Assembly: GCA_948566455.1 (NCBI GenBank)
Contig: CAOYQO010000006.1
Location: forward strand, 87,406-151,405
Source of the DNA: an uncultured Phocaeicola sp.
GTDB lineage: Bacteria; Bacteroidota; Bacteroidia; Bacteroidales; Bacteroidaceae
Direction of reading: 5' to 3'
DNA length: 64,000 nt
In this document: one piece after another, positions 24,756 through 32,926 of the stretch
Numbering within the stretch: position 1 is the stretch's first letter
Layout: each line of letters starts with the position of its first letter
The notes under the pieces: model-generated
Told to the model about the DNA's origin: nothing
Databases searched by the model: none
What the model saw: the letters and a program-made list of their open reading frames with translations, nothing else
Position numbers and translations under genes: made by a program

Positions 24756-25990
24756 TATTTAAATAACACTACTCCTCCTTCCACAATCACCCCCTTATCA
24801 TAAGTGCCCCCTTTGGTGTAGTAACGGCTGCTACCATAACCACCTGTTACGAATACACCTAAGCGGTCATTTAGACGGTATTCCAGATTGACACGTGCCT
24901 GGAGAGCGTAAAGGCGTGCAGGGAAGCCATAGTCTTTGTTCTTGAAGTTTTCGATGTGCTGGAAGCCCAGGTCACCGCTGATAAATAATTGCTTATATAG
25001 GGGAAGCTCAAGACCTGCACGATAGAAGAGAGAGGCTGAAAACTTATCGCTGAAATCCAGATAGTGCGTACCACCGCCTAAGATGGTATAGAACAGATTG
25101 TTCTTGAAGCGAGCACCTACATTCAGTTTTGTAGCATTGCCTCCGAAAAGCATTAACTGCACTTTAGTATCCGGATTGGCATTGACCAGACCTAACTGGA
25201 AACCGTCGAAACTATTCTTATAATAGTTGACTAATCCAATCTGTACGCCTTTTCCTTTTCCGGCAAAATTGAAAGGGGCAACTTGTGCTCCTGTGAAGTG
25301 TTCACCTACCACATTACCCAGACCGGATATCTGTAAACCTTGCATGTTTTCTCCTGTGATGTTACCCAAACCGCTGATTTGTACGCCTCGCAGATTTTCG
25401 CCTACAATGTTCAGCAAGCCGGAAGCGGTGATACCAATGAAATCTTCGCCTGAAATGTTGGCTAATCCTGCAATATGTGCTCCCGAAGAATTCTCTCCGG
25501 CAATGTTCAGCAAGCCACCAATGAGAACACCACTGGCATTGTCTCCTACAATATTGGTAAGTCCGGAGAATATAACACCTTGTGCATGATTTCCTGTGAT
25601 ACCGACTAAACCGGACAAGGATACACCACAGAGATTATCTCCGTTCACATTACTGATACCTGCTATCTGAACACCACACATGCTGCCTCCTACCAGGTTG
25701 GCAAGACCTGTAACCTGTACACCGTTCATGTCACGGTATACCACACTACCCAGTAGATTGATACCCACGCCGTTCAGACGGTTCATAGAAGAGAATAGGC
25801 CGAGGTTGAAACAAGTACTTCCTACAGTATCAGTCTGTTGTGTGGACATATTCTTCCACAGGGAGAGATTGATGCCGACAGGTTCTCTGTTTTTCTTGGT
25901 TGTTTCAGTCGATTTGTTGTCTGTAGTCTGTGCAGAAAGTGTTCCTGCAACCATCAGTAATGCAATAATAGATGGAAATAATCTTCTCAT
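24752..25990 (-). CDS. LA_2272-type surface repeat protein with 16-residue repeats
   Basis: 412 residues with a signal peptide (cleavage near residue 20, LSAQ). From residue 90 to about 233 there are nine consecutive 16-residue units on the pattern G-V-x-h-S-G-L-x-N-h-x-G-E-x-x-x, for example GVQISGLGNITGENMQ, followed by three decaying units. The spacing suggests a solenoid of beta-strands. The C-terminal 130 residues look like outer-membrane beta-strands, ending GGVVLFKY. This matches the LA_2272 surface repeat family, whose function is not known. The gene overlaps the convergent fbp gene at the stops and lies 5 bases downstream of the sulfatase gene on the same strand. Confidence 0.75.
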   Translation of the reverse strand: MRRLFPSIIALLMVAGTLSAQTTDNKSTETTKKNREPVGINLSLWKNMSTQQTDTVGSTCFNLGLFSSMNRLNGVGINLLGSVVYRDMNGVQVTGLANLVGGSMCGVQIAGISNVNGDNLCGVSLSGLVGITGNHAQGVIFSGLTNIVGDNASGVLIGGLLNIAGENSSGAHIAGLANISGEDFIGITASGLLNIVGENLRGVQISGLGNITGENMQGLQISGLGNVVGEHFTGAQVAPFNFAGKGKGVQIGLVNYYKNSFDGFQLGLVNANPDTKVQLMLFGGNATKLNVGARFKNNLFYTILGGGTHYLDFSDKFSASLFYRAGLELPLYKQLFISGDLGFQHIENFKNKDYGFPARLYALQARVNLEYRLNDRLGVFVTGGYGSSRYYTKGGTYDKGVIVEGGVVLFKY

Positions 25991-25995
25991 TGATT

Positions 25996-27552
25996 TTAAT
26001 CTTTAATTTCATCCGGCCAGGGCGCTAAGTTACCGGTTGCACGGAGCGTAGGACGCTGTGCATCTACCGACCGAAGGTAGTTACTTAATTTCTGTGCTAA
26101 TTTCTTTACAATGCGTGGGTTTTCCATTGCCACGTCGTTTTTCTCGCTGATATCAGCGGGGATATTGAATAGTTCACGCTTACCGTCTACAAAGTAGTAG
26201 ACGAGTTTCCAGTCACCGGAACGAATGGAGCAAGTTGCTCCGATACCCGGCCCCGAAGGTCCCCAGCTATGAGGATAGTGCCAATAGATATCGCGGTCTT
26301 TTACCTTCCCTTTTCCCGTTAGCAATGGCATGAAGCTGATGCCGTCCCGTTGTTGTACGGTGGTATATTCTTGAATACCTGCTATTTCGAGGATGGTCGG
26401 ATAAAAGTCTTCAATCATAAGATAATCTCCGCATTTCGTATCGGGAGCCACTACACCAGGCCAGCTTACGATCATTGGTTCGCGGATACCTCCTTCATAG
26501 GCGGAACCTTTTCCACTGTTGAGTGGGTAGTTCTGAGTATGGAGTTCTCCGGCGCGGGTATGTGCGGCCAGTCCGCCATTGTCGGACATGAAAAGGATTA
26601 CAGTATTGTCTGTTAGCTGGTTACGTTCCAGATAATCCATCAGGTCTCCCAAGCTCTTGTCCATGCTTTCGATGAGGGTGGCATAAGCTGCTTCTACGGG
26701 AGGAAGCCCTTTATCCAGATATTTCTGGTAAAAACGATAATCGGGTTGTATGGGAGTATGAATGGCATAATGAGCCATGTATAGGAAAAATGGTTTATCC
26801 TTTTGCTGTGCCTTATCCAAAGCTTTCATAGCCTCTAATGTAAGTGCTTCGCTGAGGAAAGTATCCGTGCCATGATATTGCTCCAATCCGGGAACGGCAG
26901 CTAACGGACTTTTGCCATCCGGCTTATTCCCAAAATTATTTTTGCCGTAATAACTGGCAGGTGATCCGGCTGCATGTCCGGCTATATTCACTTCGAATCC
27001 CATTGTCAGCGGATCGGCTCCAGGTGTATCATTTGCTCCGAAATGGGCTTTACCGCAATGTATGGTCTGGTAACCGTTATCTTTAAGTACCTGTGCCAAC
27101 GTAGTCACTTGGGTAGTACGTTCAATTCCCGGTTCCTGGCAAATGCCGTTTACATTCCATTCGGGATAGGTCATTACTGAGTCGGGTTGTTCGTGAGTGG
27201 TATTTTTACGTAATGTCCAACTGGTTACGCGATGGCGGGCTGCATTCATTCCTGTGAAAAGGCTGACACGGGTAGGGGAACTGATACTGCAGGCATACGC
27301 TTGTGTGAACATCTTGCCTTGTGTTGCCAGACGTTCCATGTTCGGTGTATGGTAGGTGTCGTTGTAGTGTGTCCGTTGAGTCCAGAAGGGCAGAGAAGTA
27401 TCCTGCCATCCCATGTCATCAACCAGAAACAAAACAATGTTCGGACGTTGCTTTTCTTTCGGCACACCTTTTTCCGGAGATGCTGCAATCGCTTCTCCTG
27501 CCATGCCCCACATTGGAATCATGGCAGCCGATATTAATAATTCGCTTTTCAT
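25996..27552 (-). CDS. Sulfatase (arylsulfatase A type, Ser-type active site)
   Basis: 518 residues from the ATG at 27552; the longer frame would overlap the acyl-CoA ligase gene. An N-terminal signal segment ends near residue 24 (GEAIAAS), so it is exported. Sulfatase motifs are LFLVDDMGWQD (metal Asp pair, residues 45-46) and SSPTRVSLFTG (residues 91-101), where the first Ser is the residue an anSME enzyme converts to formylglycine. GKAHFG, HTPIQPD and MSDNGG follow at expected positions. The family releases sulfate from sulfated glycans such as mucin or host glycosaminoglycans. No SusC/D pair or glycoside hydrolase is adjacent, and no anSME gene is in the window. Confidence 0.88.
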   Translation of the reverse strand: MKSELLISAAMIPMWGMAGEAIAASPEKGVPKEKQRPNIVLFLVDDMGWQDTSLPFWTQRTHYNDTYHTPNMERLATQGKMFTQAYACSISSPTRVSLFTGMNAARHRVTSWTLRKNTTHEQPDSVMTYPEWNVNGICQEPGIERTTQVTTLAQVLKDNGYQTIHCGKAHFGANDTPGADPLTMGFEVNIAGHAAGSPASYYGKNNFGNKPDGKSPLAAVPGLEQYHGTDTFLSEALTLEAMKALDKAQQKDKPFFLYMAHYAIHTPIQPDYRFYQKYLDKGLPPVEAAYATLIESMDKSLGDLMDYLERNQLTDNTVILFMSDNGGLAAHTRAGELHTQNYPLNSGKGSAYEGGIREPMIVSWPGVVAPDTKCGDYLMIEDFYPTILEIAGIQEYTTVQQRDGISFMPLLTGKGKVKDRDIYWHYPHSWGPSGPGIGATCSIRSGDWKLVYYFVDGKRELFNIPADISEKNDVAMENPRIVKKLAQKLSNYLRSVDAQRPTLRATGNLAPWPDEIKD

Positions 27553-27595
27553 TTGAGATAATACTTTAATAAAGGTTAGTCGGTTAATTACAATC

Positions 27596-29254
27596 TTATC
27601 CCTTTGCTTCCTGGTATAAGAATCGTTTAATGGAGCGTTTTGGAGTTTTCTCAAATTCTTCGGGATAGATTTTCATTTTGAATATCTGGCTGTATGCAGG
27701 CAACATGGTGTTTAGCGTGGCACGGTTTTCTTCCATGACCCGTTCTATATCTGCGGTAGTCAGACCGTGTGCAAAGGCATCGTCGAAGTCCGGATATACC
27801 AGTCCGACAAGCTTTTCATTCTGCTGCACGATAATACTTTCGGCAACGTACGGCATGTTATTCAACTTATCTTCTATTTCTTCGGGGTATATATTTTGTC
27901 CACTGGAACCGAGCAACATATTCTTGCTGCGGCCTTTGATGGTGATATTCCCTTCGGCGTCCATTAGTGCAAGGTCGCCTGTATGCAGCCAACCGTCAGC
28001 GTCGATTGCTTCACGTGTGGCTTCTTCATTTTTATAGTATCCAAGCATAACATTCGGTCCGCGGCATACGATTTCCCCCGGTATATTTTCCGGATCGGAA
28101 GAAAGGACTTTCACTTCCATACGCGGAACCGCCTTACCGCAGGAACCCGGTTTGAAGCGTGACCAGTCTTCGTAACAGATAATCGGACCACATTCTGTCA
28201 TCCCATAACCTACCGTGTAGGGGAATTCTATCATGTGCAGGAATTGTTCTACTTCCTGATTGAAAGCGGCACCGCCTACGATGACTTCTGCAAAACGCCC
28301 GCCGAAAGCATTGACTACTCCTTCGCGTACAGTTGCTTTAATCTTGTCATTGATGATGGGAACTTTCAGCAATAGCTTCATGGTAGGTGTTTCCAGTTTC
28401 GGAAGCACGTTCTTCTTAATGATCTTTTCTATAATAAGCGGTACAGCCACTACAAGGTGGGGCTTCACTTCCGAGAATGCCTGGAAAATGATTTTGGGGC
28501 TTGGCATGCGGGTTAGGAAGTAGATCTGACATCCTGCTGAAAACTCGTACAGGAATTCGAATGCCAACCCGTACATGTGTGCCATTGGCAACATGGAGAT
28601 AATCTTGTCTCCGGCTTTCAATGGCAATACTTCGAATGCGAATGCCGTATTGGACCACAGGCTGCGGTAGGGCAGCATTACCCCCTTGGAGTAACTCGTT
28701 GTTCCGGAAGTATAGTTGATGACTGCCAGTTCTTCGGGCTGATCTTTGTGATATTCAATGTGTTCCTTACGGAAATTCTTGGGGTATTTCTTGCCGAACA
28801 ATTCGTTCAGATGTTCACGGGCGTAATCCAGTTTCTGTGTGCGTGAGATGAGAATGGAGAAGTCCGTCATCAGAATGATGCCTTCCAGGATAGTCATGGC
28901 AGATTCGTTGAGGTTTTCCCATACCTGGTCGCCCACAAAGAGTAATTTTGCTTCGGAGTGATTGACAATGTTGTGTACATTGTCCGCTTTGAACTCATGA
29001 AGGATAGGAACTGCAACTGCTCCGTAGGTAAGTGTGGCAAGGAAGGTGACTCCCCAGTGTGAGCTATTACGTCCACAGATGGCTATCTTATCGCCTTTTT
29101 TAATACCGCTTGCTTCGAAGATTAAATGTACTTTCTCTATTTTGCGGGCTACATCTTTATATTGTAGGGTAGCGCCATTATAATCTGTCAGGGCATCAAG
29201 GTCCCAATTCTCTTTAATACTATTCTCAATGTAGGCGATAAAGCTTTGTTCCAT
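27596..29254 (-). CDS. Long-chain acyl-CoA synthetase (AMP-binding)
   Basis: 552-residue member of the adenylate-forming superfamily. Motifs in order: the P-loop YTSGTTSYSKGVMLP near residue 180, VGYGMTECGP near residue 335 (the A5 motif), GWLHTGDLALMD near residue 416 and the KGRSKNM hinge near residue 436. It activates a fatty or other carboxylic acid to acyl-AMP and then acyl-CoA. There is no extra domain. A consensus promoter sits upstream with an inverted repeat over the start of transcription, suggesting a dedicated repressor. The substrate chain length cannot be read from the sequence. Confidence 0.88.
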   Translation of the reverse strand: MEQSFIAYIENSIKENWDLDALTDYNGATLQYKDVARKIEKVHLIFEASGIKKGDKIAICGRNSSHWGVTFLATLTYGAVAVPILHEFKADNVHNIVNHSEAKLLFVGDQVWENLNESAMTILEGIILMTDFSILISRTQKLDYAREHLNELFGKKYPKNFRKEHIEYHKDQPEELAVINYTSGTTSYSKGVMLPYRSLWSNTAFAFEVLPLKAGDKIISMLPMAHMYGLAFEFLYEFSAGCQIYFLTRMPSPKIIFQAFSEVKPHLVVAVPLIIEKIIKKNVLPKLETPTMKLLLKVPIINDKIKATVREGVVNAFGGRFAEVIVGGAAFNQEVEQFLHMIEFPYTVGYGMTECGPIICYEDWSRFKPGSCGKAVPRMEVKVLSSDPENIPGEIVCRGPNVMLGYYKNEEATREAIDADGWLHTGDLALMDAEGNITIKGRSKNMLLGSSGQNIYPEEIEDKLNNMPYVAESIIVQQNEKLVGLVYPDFDDAFAHGLTTADIERVMEENRATLNTMLPAYSQIFKMKIYPEEFEKTPKRSIKRFLYQEAKG

Positions 29255-29265
29255 GATATTATATA

Positions 29266-29320
29266 TTGCACATTTATTTGAAATTTGTGCAAATATAAGG
29301 CTTTATCAAAAGAAAGCAAA
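29266..29320 (-). promoter_or_regulatory. Promoter TTTG-N19-TATATTTG with overlapping inverted repeat
   Basis: On the minus strand TTTG (29320-29317), 19 bases, TATATTTG (29297-29290). TTGCACA (29266-29272) and TGTGCAA (29286-29292) form a 7-base inverted repeat with 13-base spacer covering the predicted start of transcription. Confidence 0.75.
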
Positions 29321-29355
29321 TTTTTAGCTAAAAAAAGCGGGATATGTATATAATT

Positions 29356-29388
29356 TAGCCCTGGCATATTAAAATATGGCCAGGGCTA
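29356..29388 (-). terminator. Terminator after the fucose synthesis genes
   Basis: Perfect arms TAGCCCTGGC (29356-29365) and GCCAGGGCTA (29379-29388), with ATATT/AATAT pairing in the loop. It ends the gmd-fcl transcript 10 bases after the fcl stop. Confidence 0.85.
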
Positions 29389-29397
29389 TTGAAATAT

Positions 29398-30474
29398 TTA
29401 CGATTTTAAATACCAATGATAGATGCGTTGTACGCCTTCTTCTATTTCTACTTTGTGGTGCCAACCCAGAGAATGTAGTTTTGAAGGGTCGGTCAGCTTA
29501 CGCATGGTGCCGTCCGGTTTGCTACTATCGAAACTCAGTTGGCCTTTGTAGCCTACAGTAGAAACAATCAGTTCGGCAAGGTTGCGGATGGAGATTTCTT
29601 TACCTGTACCTATATTGATGTGGCAGTTACGAATGTCTTTATCGTCTGGTTTATAGGTGTCTTTGAAGTCTACATGTTCCATGACGAATACACTGGCATC
29701 TGCCATTTCTTCGCTCCAAAGGAATTCGCGAAGCGGTGTACCGGTACCCCAAAGTTTCACTTCATTGTCACTGATACCGTATTTAGCAAGAATGGTGAGA
29801 ATATCCTCTTTGCTGCCGGTTCCGTCAATGCCTTCTACGGGACGGAGATCCAGGTCTTTGCGTATGGCATCCCAATCACCTTGTTTCAGACAGTGGGCAA
29901 GGTGTATCTTGCGAATCATGGCAGGAAGTACATGACTGCGTTCCAGATCGAAATTATCGTTCGGGCCATAGAGGTTGGTAGGCATTACAGCAATATAATT
30001 TGTACCGTATTGCAGGTTGAAGCTTTCGCACATTTTCAGTCCGGCAATCTTAGCTATGGCATAGGGTTCATTGGTGTATTCCAGGGGAGAGGTAAGAAGT
30101 ACTTCTTCTTTCATGGGTTGCTCGGCATCGCGTGGATAAATGCAAGTGCTGCCCAGGAAGAGGAGTTTCTTTACATTGTGGCGGAAGCTTTCTCCGATGA
30201 CGTTCTGTTGTATTTGCAGGTTCTTGTAGATGAAATCGGCACGATAGATACTGTTTGCCATGATGCCGCCTACGAAAGCGGCAGCAAGGAATACATATTC
30301 CGGTTGTTCTTCATCAAAGAATCTACGAACGGCAATGGCGTCCAGTAAGTCGACTTCTTTGTGGGTTTTGCCAATAAGATTGGTATATCCTTTATCTTGC
30401 AGGTTCTTCCAGATTGCAGAACCTACCAGGCCACGATGACCTGCTACGTAGATTTTGGCGTTTTTGTCTAACAT
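29398..30474 (-). CDS. fcl: GDP-L-fucose synthase
   Basis: 358-residue SDR enzyme that epimerises and reduces GDP-4-keto-6-deoxy-D-mannose to GDP-L-fucose with NADPH. It has GHRGLVGSAIW near residue 12 (cofactor loop), LFLGSTCIYP near residue 105 (catalytic Ser) and YAIAKIAGLKM near residue 137 (catalytic Tyr and Lys), plus NLYGPNDNFDLERSHVLPA. It is about 40 residues longer than E. coli WcaG owing to an insertion around residues 205-225, common in Bacteroides. It lies 20 bases after gmd in one operon. In Bacteroides the product feeds capsule and glycoprotein fucosylation. Confidence 0.95.
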   Translation of the reverse strand: MLDKNAKIYVAGHRGLVGSAIWKNLQDKGYTNLIGKTHKEVDLLDAIAVRRFFDEEQPEYVFLAAAFVGGIMANSIYRADFIYKNLQIQQNVIGESFRHNVKKLLFLGSTCIYPRDAEQPMKEEVLLTSPLEYTNEPYAIAKIAGLKMCESFNLQYGTNYIAVMPTNLYGPNDNFDLERSHVLPAMIRKIHLAHCLKQGDWDAIRKDLDLRPVEGIDGTGSKEDILTILAKYGISDNEVKLWGTGTPLREFLWSEEMADASVFVMEHVDFKDTYKPDDKDIRNCHINIGTGKEISIRNLAELIVSTVGYKGQLSFDSSKPDGTMRKLTDPSKLHSLGWHHKVEIEEGVQRIYHWYLKS

Positions 30475-30494
30475 TATATTTTAAGTTTTATGTA

Positions 30495-31571
30495 TTAATT
30501 CTCTTGTGATCTCAGATACAGCTTTCTCACAAACTTCATGTCATGCGTTGCCATAATCTTCACGAGATCTTCAAAGCTGGTTTGTCTTGGGTTCCAGCCC
30601 AAAAGTGTTTTGGCTTTGGTAGGATCACCCAGCAATTGTTCAACTTCGGCAGGACGGAAGTATTTTGAATCTACTTCTACAATGATTTTGCCTGTCTTCA
30701 CATCAATGCCTTTTTCTTCGATACCTTCACCTTCCCAACGCAGTTCAATACCTACTTCTTTGAAGGAGAGTGTGGCAAACTCACGAACAGTATGCATTTC
30801 TCCTGTGGCAATCACGAAATCTTCCGGTGTATCATGCTGAAGAATGAGCCACATACACTCTACATAATCTTTCGCATATCCCCAGTCACGGCGTGCGTCC
30901 AGATTACCTAAATACAATTTATCCTGAAAACCTTGTGCTATGCGTGCAGCAGCCAGCGTAATCTTGCGGGTTACAAATGTCTCACCTCTGCGTTCACTTT
31001 CATGATTGAAAAGGATACCGTTTACGGCAAACATTCCATAACTTTCGCGGTAGTTTTTGGTAATCCAGAAACCATATTGTTTGGCTACTCCGTACGGGCT
31101 ACGGGGATAGAAAGGCGTTGTTTCCGTTTGAGGAACTTCCTGTACTTTTCCGTAGAGTTCCGAAGTAGATGCCTGATAAATCTTTGTTTTTTTCTCCATG
31201 CCCAGGATGCGGACAGCTTCCAGCATACGGAGTGTACCAATGGCGTCCGCTTCAGCTGTGTATTCCGGTACATCAAAAGATACCTTTACATGACTTTGTG
31301 CGGCAAGATTATAGATTTCATCCGGTTGCACCTGCTGAATGATTCGAATGAGCGAACTGCTATCCGTCATATCGCCGTAATGCAGGTTAATAGTACGTTT
31401 CTGTTTCATGTCGCGCACCCATTCGTCGAAGTACAAGTGTTCGATACGTCCTGTATTGAATGAGGATGAACGGCGGAGAATACCGTGAACTTCATATCCT
31501 TTTTGTAATAAGAATTCGGCAAGAAACGAACCGTCCTGACCTGTTATTCCGGAGATTAGAGCTGTTTTCAT
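30495..31571 (-). CDS. gmd: GDP-mannose 4,6-dehydratase
   Basis: 358-residue SDR enzyme for the first step of GDP-fucose synthesis. The cofactor loop GITGQDGSFLAE is at residue 8, with STSELYGKV near residue 133 (Ser/Glu active site) and YGVAKQYG near residue 160 (catalytic Tyr and Lys). HRRSS-type substrate residues appear as LRRSSSFNTGRIEHLY near residue 37. It is about the usual 350-370 residue length. It is followed by fcl 20 bases downstream. Confidence 0.96.
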   Translation of the reverse strand: MKTALISGITGQDGSFLAEFLLQKGYEVHGILRRSSSFNTGRIEHLYFDEWVRDMKQKRTINLHYGDMTDSSSLIRIIQQVQPDEIYNLAAQSHVKVSFDVPEYTAEADAIGTLRMLEAVRILGMEKKTKIYQASTSELYGKVQEVPQTETTPFYPRSPYGVAKQYGFWITKNYRESYGMFAVNGILFNHESERRGETFVTRKITLAAARIAQGFQDKLYLGNLDARRDWGYAKDYVECMWLILQHDTPEDFVIATGEMHTVREFATLSFKEVGIELRWEGEGIEEKGIDVKTGKIIVEVDSKYFRPAEVEQLLGDPTKAKTLLGWNPRQTSFEDLVKIMATHDMKFVRKLYLRSQEN

Positions 31572-31644
31572 ATTGTAGGCTTCGTTATAAATTGATTTTA
31601 AGAGGACAAAATTCGTTGTTTTTTACGAGAAAACAAAACTTTTT

Positions 31645-32799
31645 TCATTTATATATCTTATCCACTACCAACGCAATCGCCCCGTCTCCCGTCACATTAC
31701 AGGCAGTACCGAAGCTATCCATCGCAATGTAGAGCGCAATCATCAATGCTTGTGCCGATTCATCGAAACCAAGCATGGACTGCAATATACCCAAAGATGC
31801 CATGATAGCACCACCAGGAACTCCGGGAGCCGCTACCATGGTGATTCCCAGCATGAAAATAAAACCGGCAAATAGTGGGAAATCGAAAGGTATACCCTGC
31901 ATCATCATCAAGGCAAGGGCGCATGCAACTATCTTGAGCGTACTTCCGGATAGATGTATCGTAGCACAAAGTGGAATCACAAAACCTGCTATGTCAGATG
32001 ATACCCCATTCTTTTTAGTCTGTTCCAATGTGACAGGAATAGTGGCAGCAGAAGACTGTGTACCTAAGGCGGTGAAATAGGCAGGCATCATCCGTCCCAA
32101 TAATTTAAAGGGATTCTTACGGACGAATAGTGCAGCTATGCAATACTGGAACACTAAAAGGAAGATATGCAGCAGGAAGATCACACCGATTATTTTTATG
32201 AAGACCATTAATACAGAGAATACCTGTCCCGAATGTGTCATATTAAGGAATATACCGAATATGTAAATAGGGAGCAATGGCAGAATGACTGCACTGATCA
32301 TGCGAATAATAATTTCCTGGAAATCGCGTGCAGCATTCTTCAACGTATCGTTTTTCAGTTGAGCAAGCCCAAGTCCTAACATGAAAGCTAATACCAGAGC
32401 TGTCATAACATTCATCAGCGGAGGTATGGCAACAGAAAAGAAAGGCAAGATGCCTTGCGCTTCACTGACCTCTTCCAGCGGAACTCCCGATTCTATCAGG
32501 TGTGGAAATACAGTTACACCAGTAAAGTAAGACAAAAAACCGGAAAACAAGGTTGCTCCGTAAGCAATCAGTGCTGTAATTAATAATAGTTTTCCGGCAC
32601 CTTTACCAATATCGGCAATTGCTACTGTTACTAACCCTACAATAATAAGTGGTATGGAGAAGTTCAGGAACTCACTGAAAATACCGTTGAACGTAACGAA
32701 AAAGCGTACCATACCTCCGGGAAGAAAATTACCCAAAAGAATACCCAATGCTATGGCTATTATGATACGCGGCAGTAGTCCGATATGTAGTTTTTTCAT
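31645..32799 (-). CDS. Dicarboxylate/amino acid:cation symporter (DAACS, GltP/SstT type)
   Basis: 384-residue inner-membrane protein with eight membrane helices and re-entrant loops. Family motifs are TQSSAATIPVTLEQ near residue 247 (serine-rich HP1 loop), MTALVLAFMLGLG near residue 131, and the HP2 and TM8 region APGVPGGAIMASLG near residue 324 with DSFGTACNVTGDGAIA near residue 360. These are the substrate and sodium sites of the glutamate/aspartate/serine transporter family. It is slightly shorter than GltP (about 430). Substrate choice among Glu, Asp, Ser/Thr or C4 dicarboxylates cannot be settled from the sequence. Its -7 element (TACTTTTG) lies at 32850-32843. Confidence 0.85.
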   Translation of the reverse strand: MKKLHIGLLPRIIIAIALGILLGNFLPGGMVRFFVTFNGIFSEFLNFSIPLIIVGLVTVAIADIGKGAGKLLLITALIAYGATLFSGFLSYFTGVTVFPHLIESGVPLEEVSEAQGILPFFSVAIPPLMNVMTALVLAFMLGLGLAQLKNDTLKNAARDFQEIIIRMISAVILPLLPIYIFGIFLNMTHSGQVFSVLMVFIKIIGVIFLLHIFLLVFQYCIAALFVRKNPFKLLGRMMPAYFTALGTQSSAATIPVTLEQTKKNGVSSDIAGFVIPLCATIHLSGSTLKIVACALALMMMQGIPFDFPLFAGFIFMLGITMVAAPGVPGGAIMASLGILQSMLGFDESAQALMIALYIAMDSFGTACNVTGDGAIALVVDKIYK

Positions 32800-32842
32800 A
32801 AATCTGTATTTAAGTTTTTCAGGTGAAATGTAGTCATGTTTG

Positions 32843-32850
32843 CAAAAGTA
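32843..32850 (-). promoter_or_regulatory. -7 element TACTTTTG of the symporter gene
   Basis: An exact TAnnTTTG on the minus strand, 43 bases before the symporter ATG. A CAAA at 32877-32880 is a -33 candidate at an overlong spacing. Confidence 0.45.
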
Positions 32851-32892
32851 CGATTTTTATTCGAAATTCATACGAACAAATGCCCTTGGCAT

Positions 32893-32917
32893 ATTGTTTC
32901 CATTTCAATGAAACAAT
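32893..32917. promoter_or_regulatory. Inverted repeat in the leader of gnd
   Basis: ATTGTTTC (32893-32900) and GAAACAAT (32910-32917), a perfect 8-base inverted repeat with a 9-base spacer, ending 9 bases before the gnd ATG. It may be an operator or a translation-controlling hairpin. Confidence 0.45.
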
Positions 32918-32926
32918 AACAAAAAA

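Noticed and set aside
29539..30348. 269-codon plus-strand open frame
   Set aside because: It is antisense to fcl, a complete GDP-fucose synthase; shadow of its codon use.
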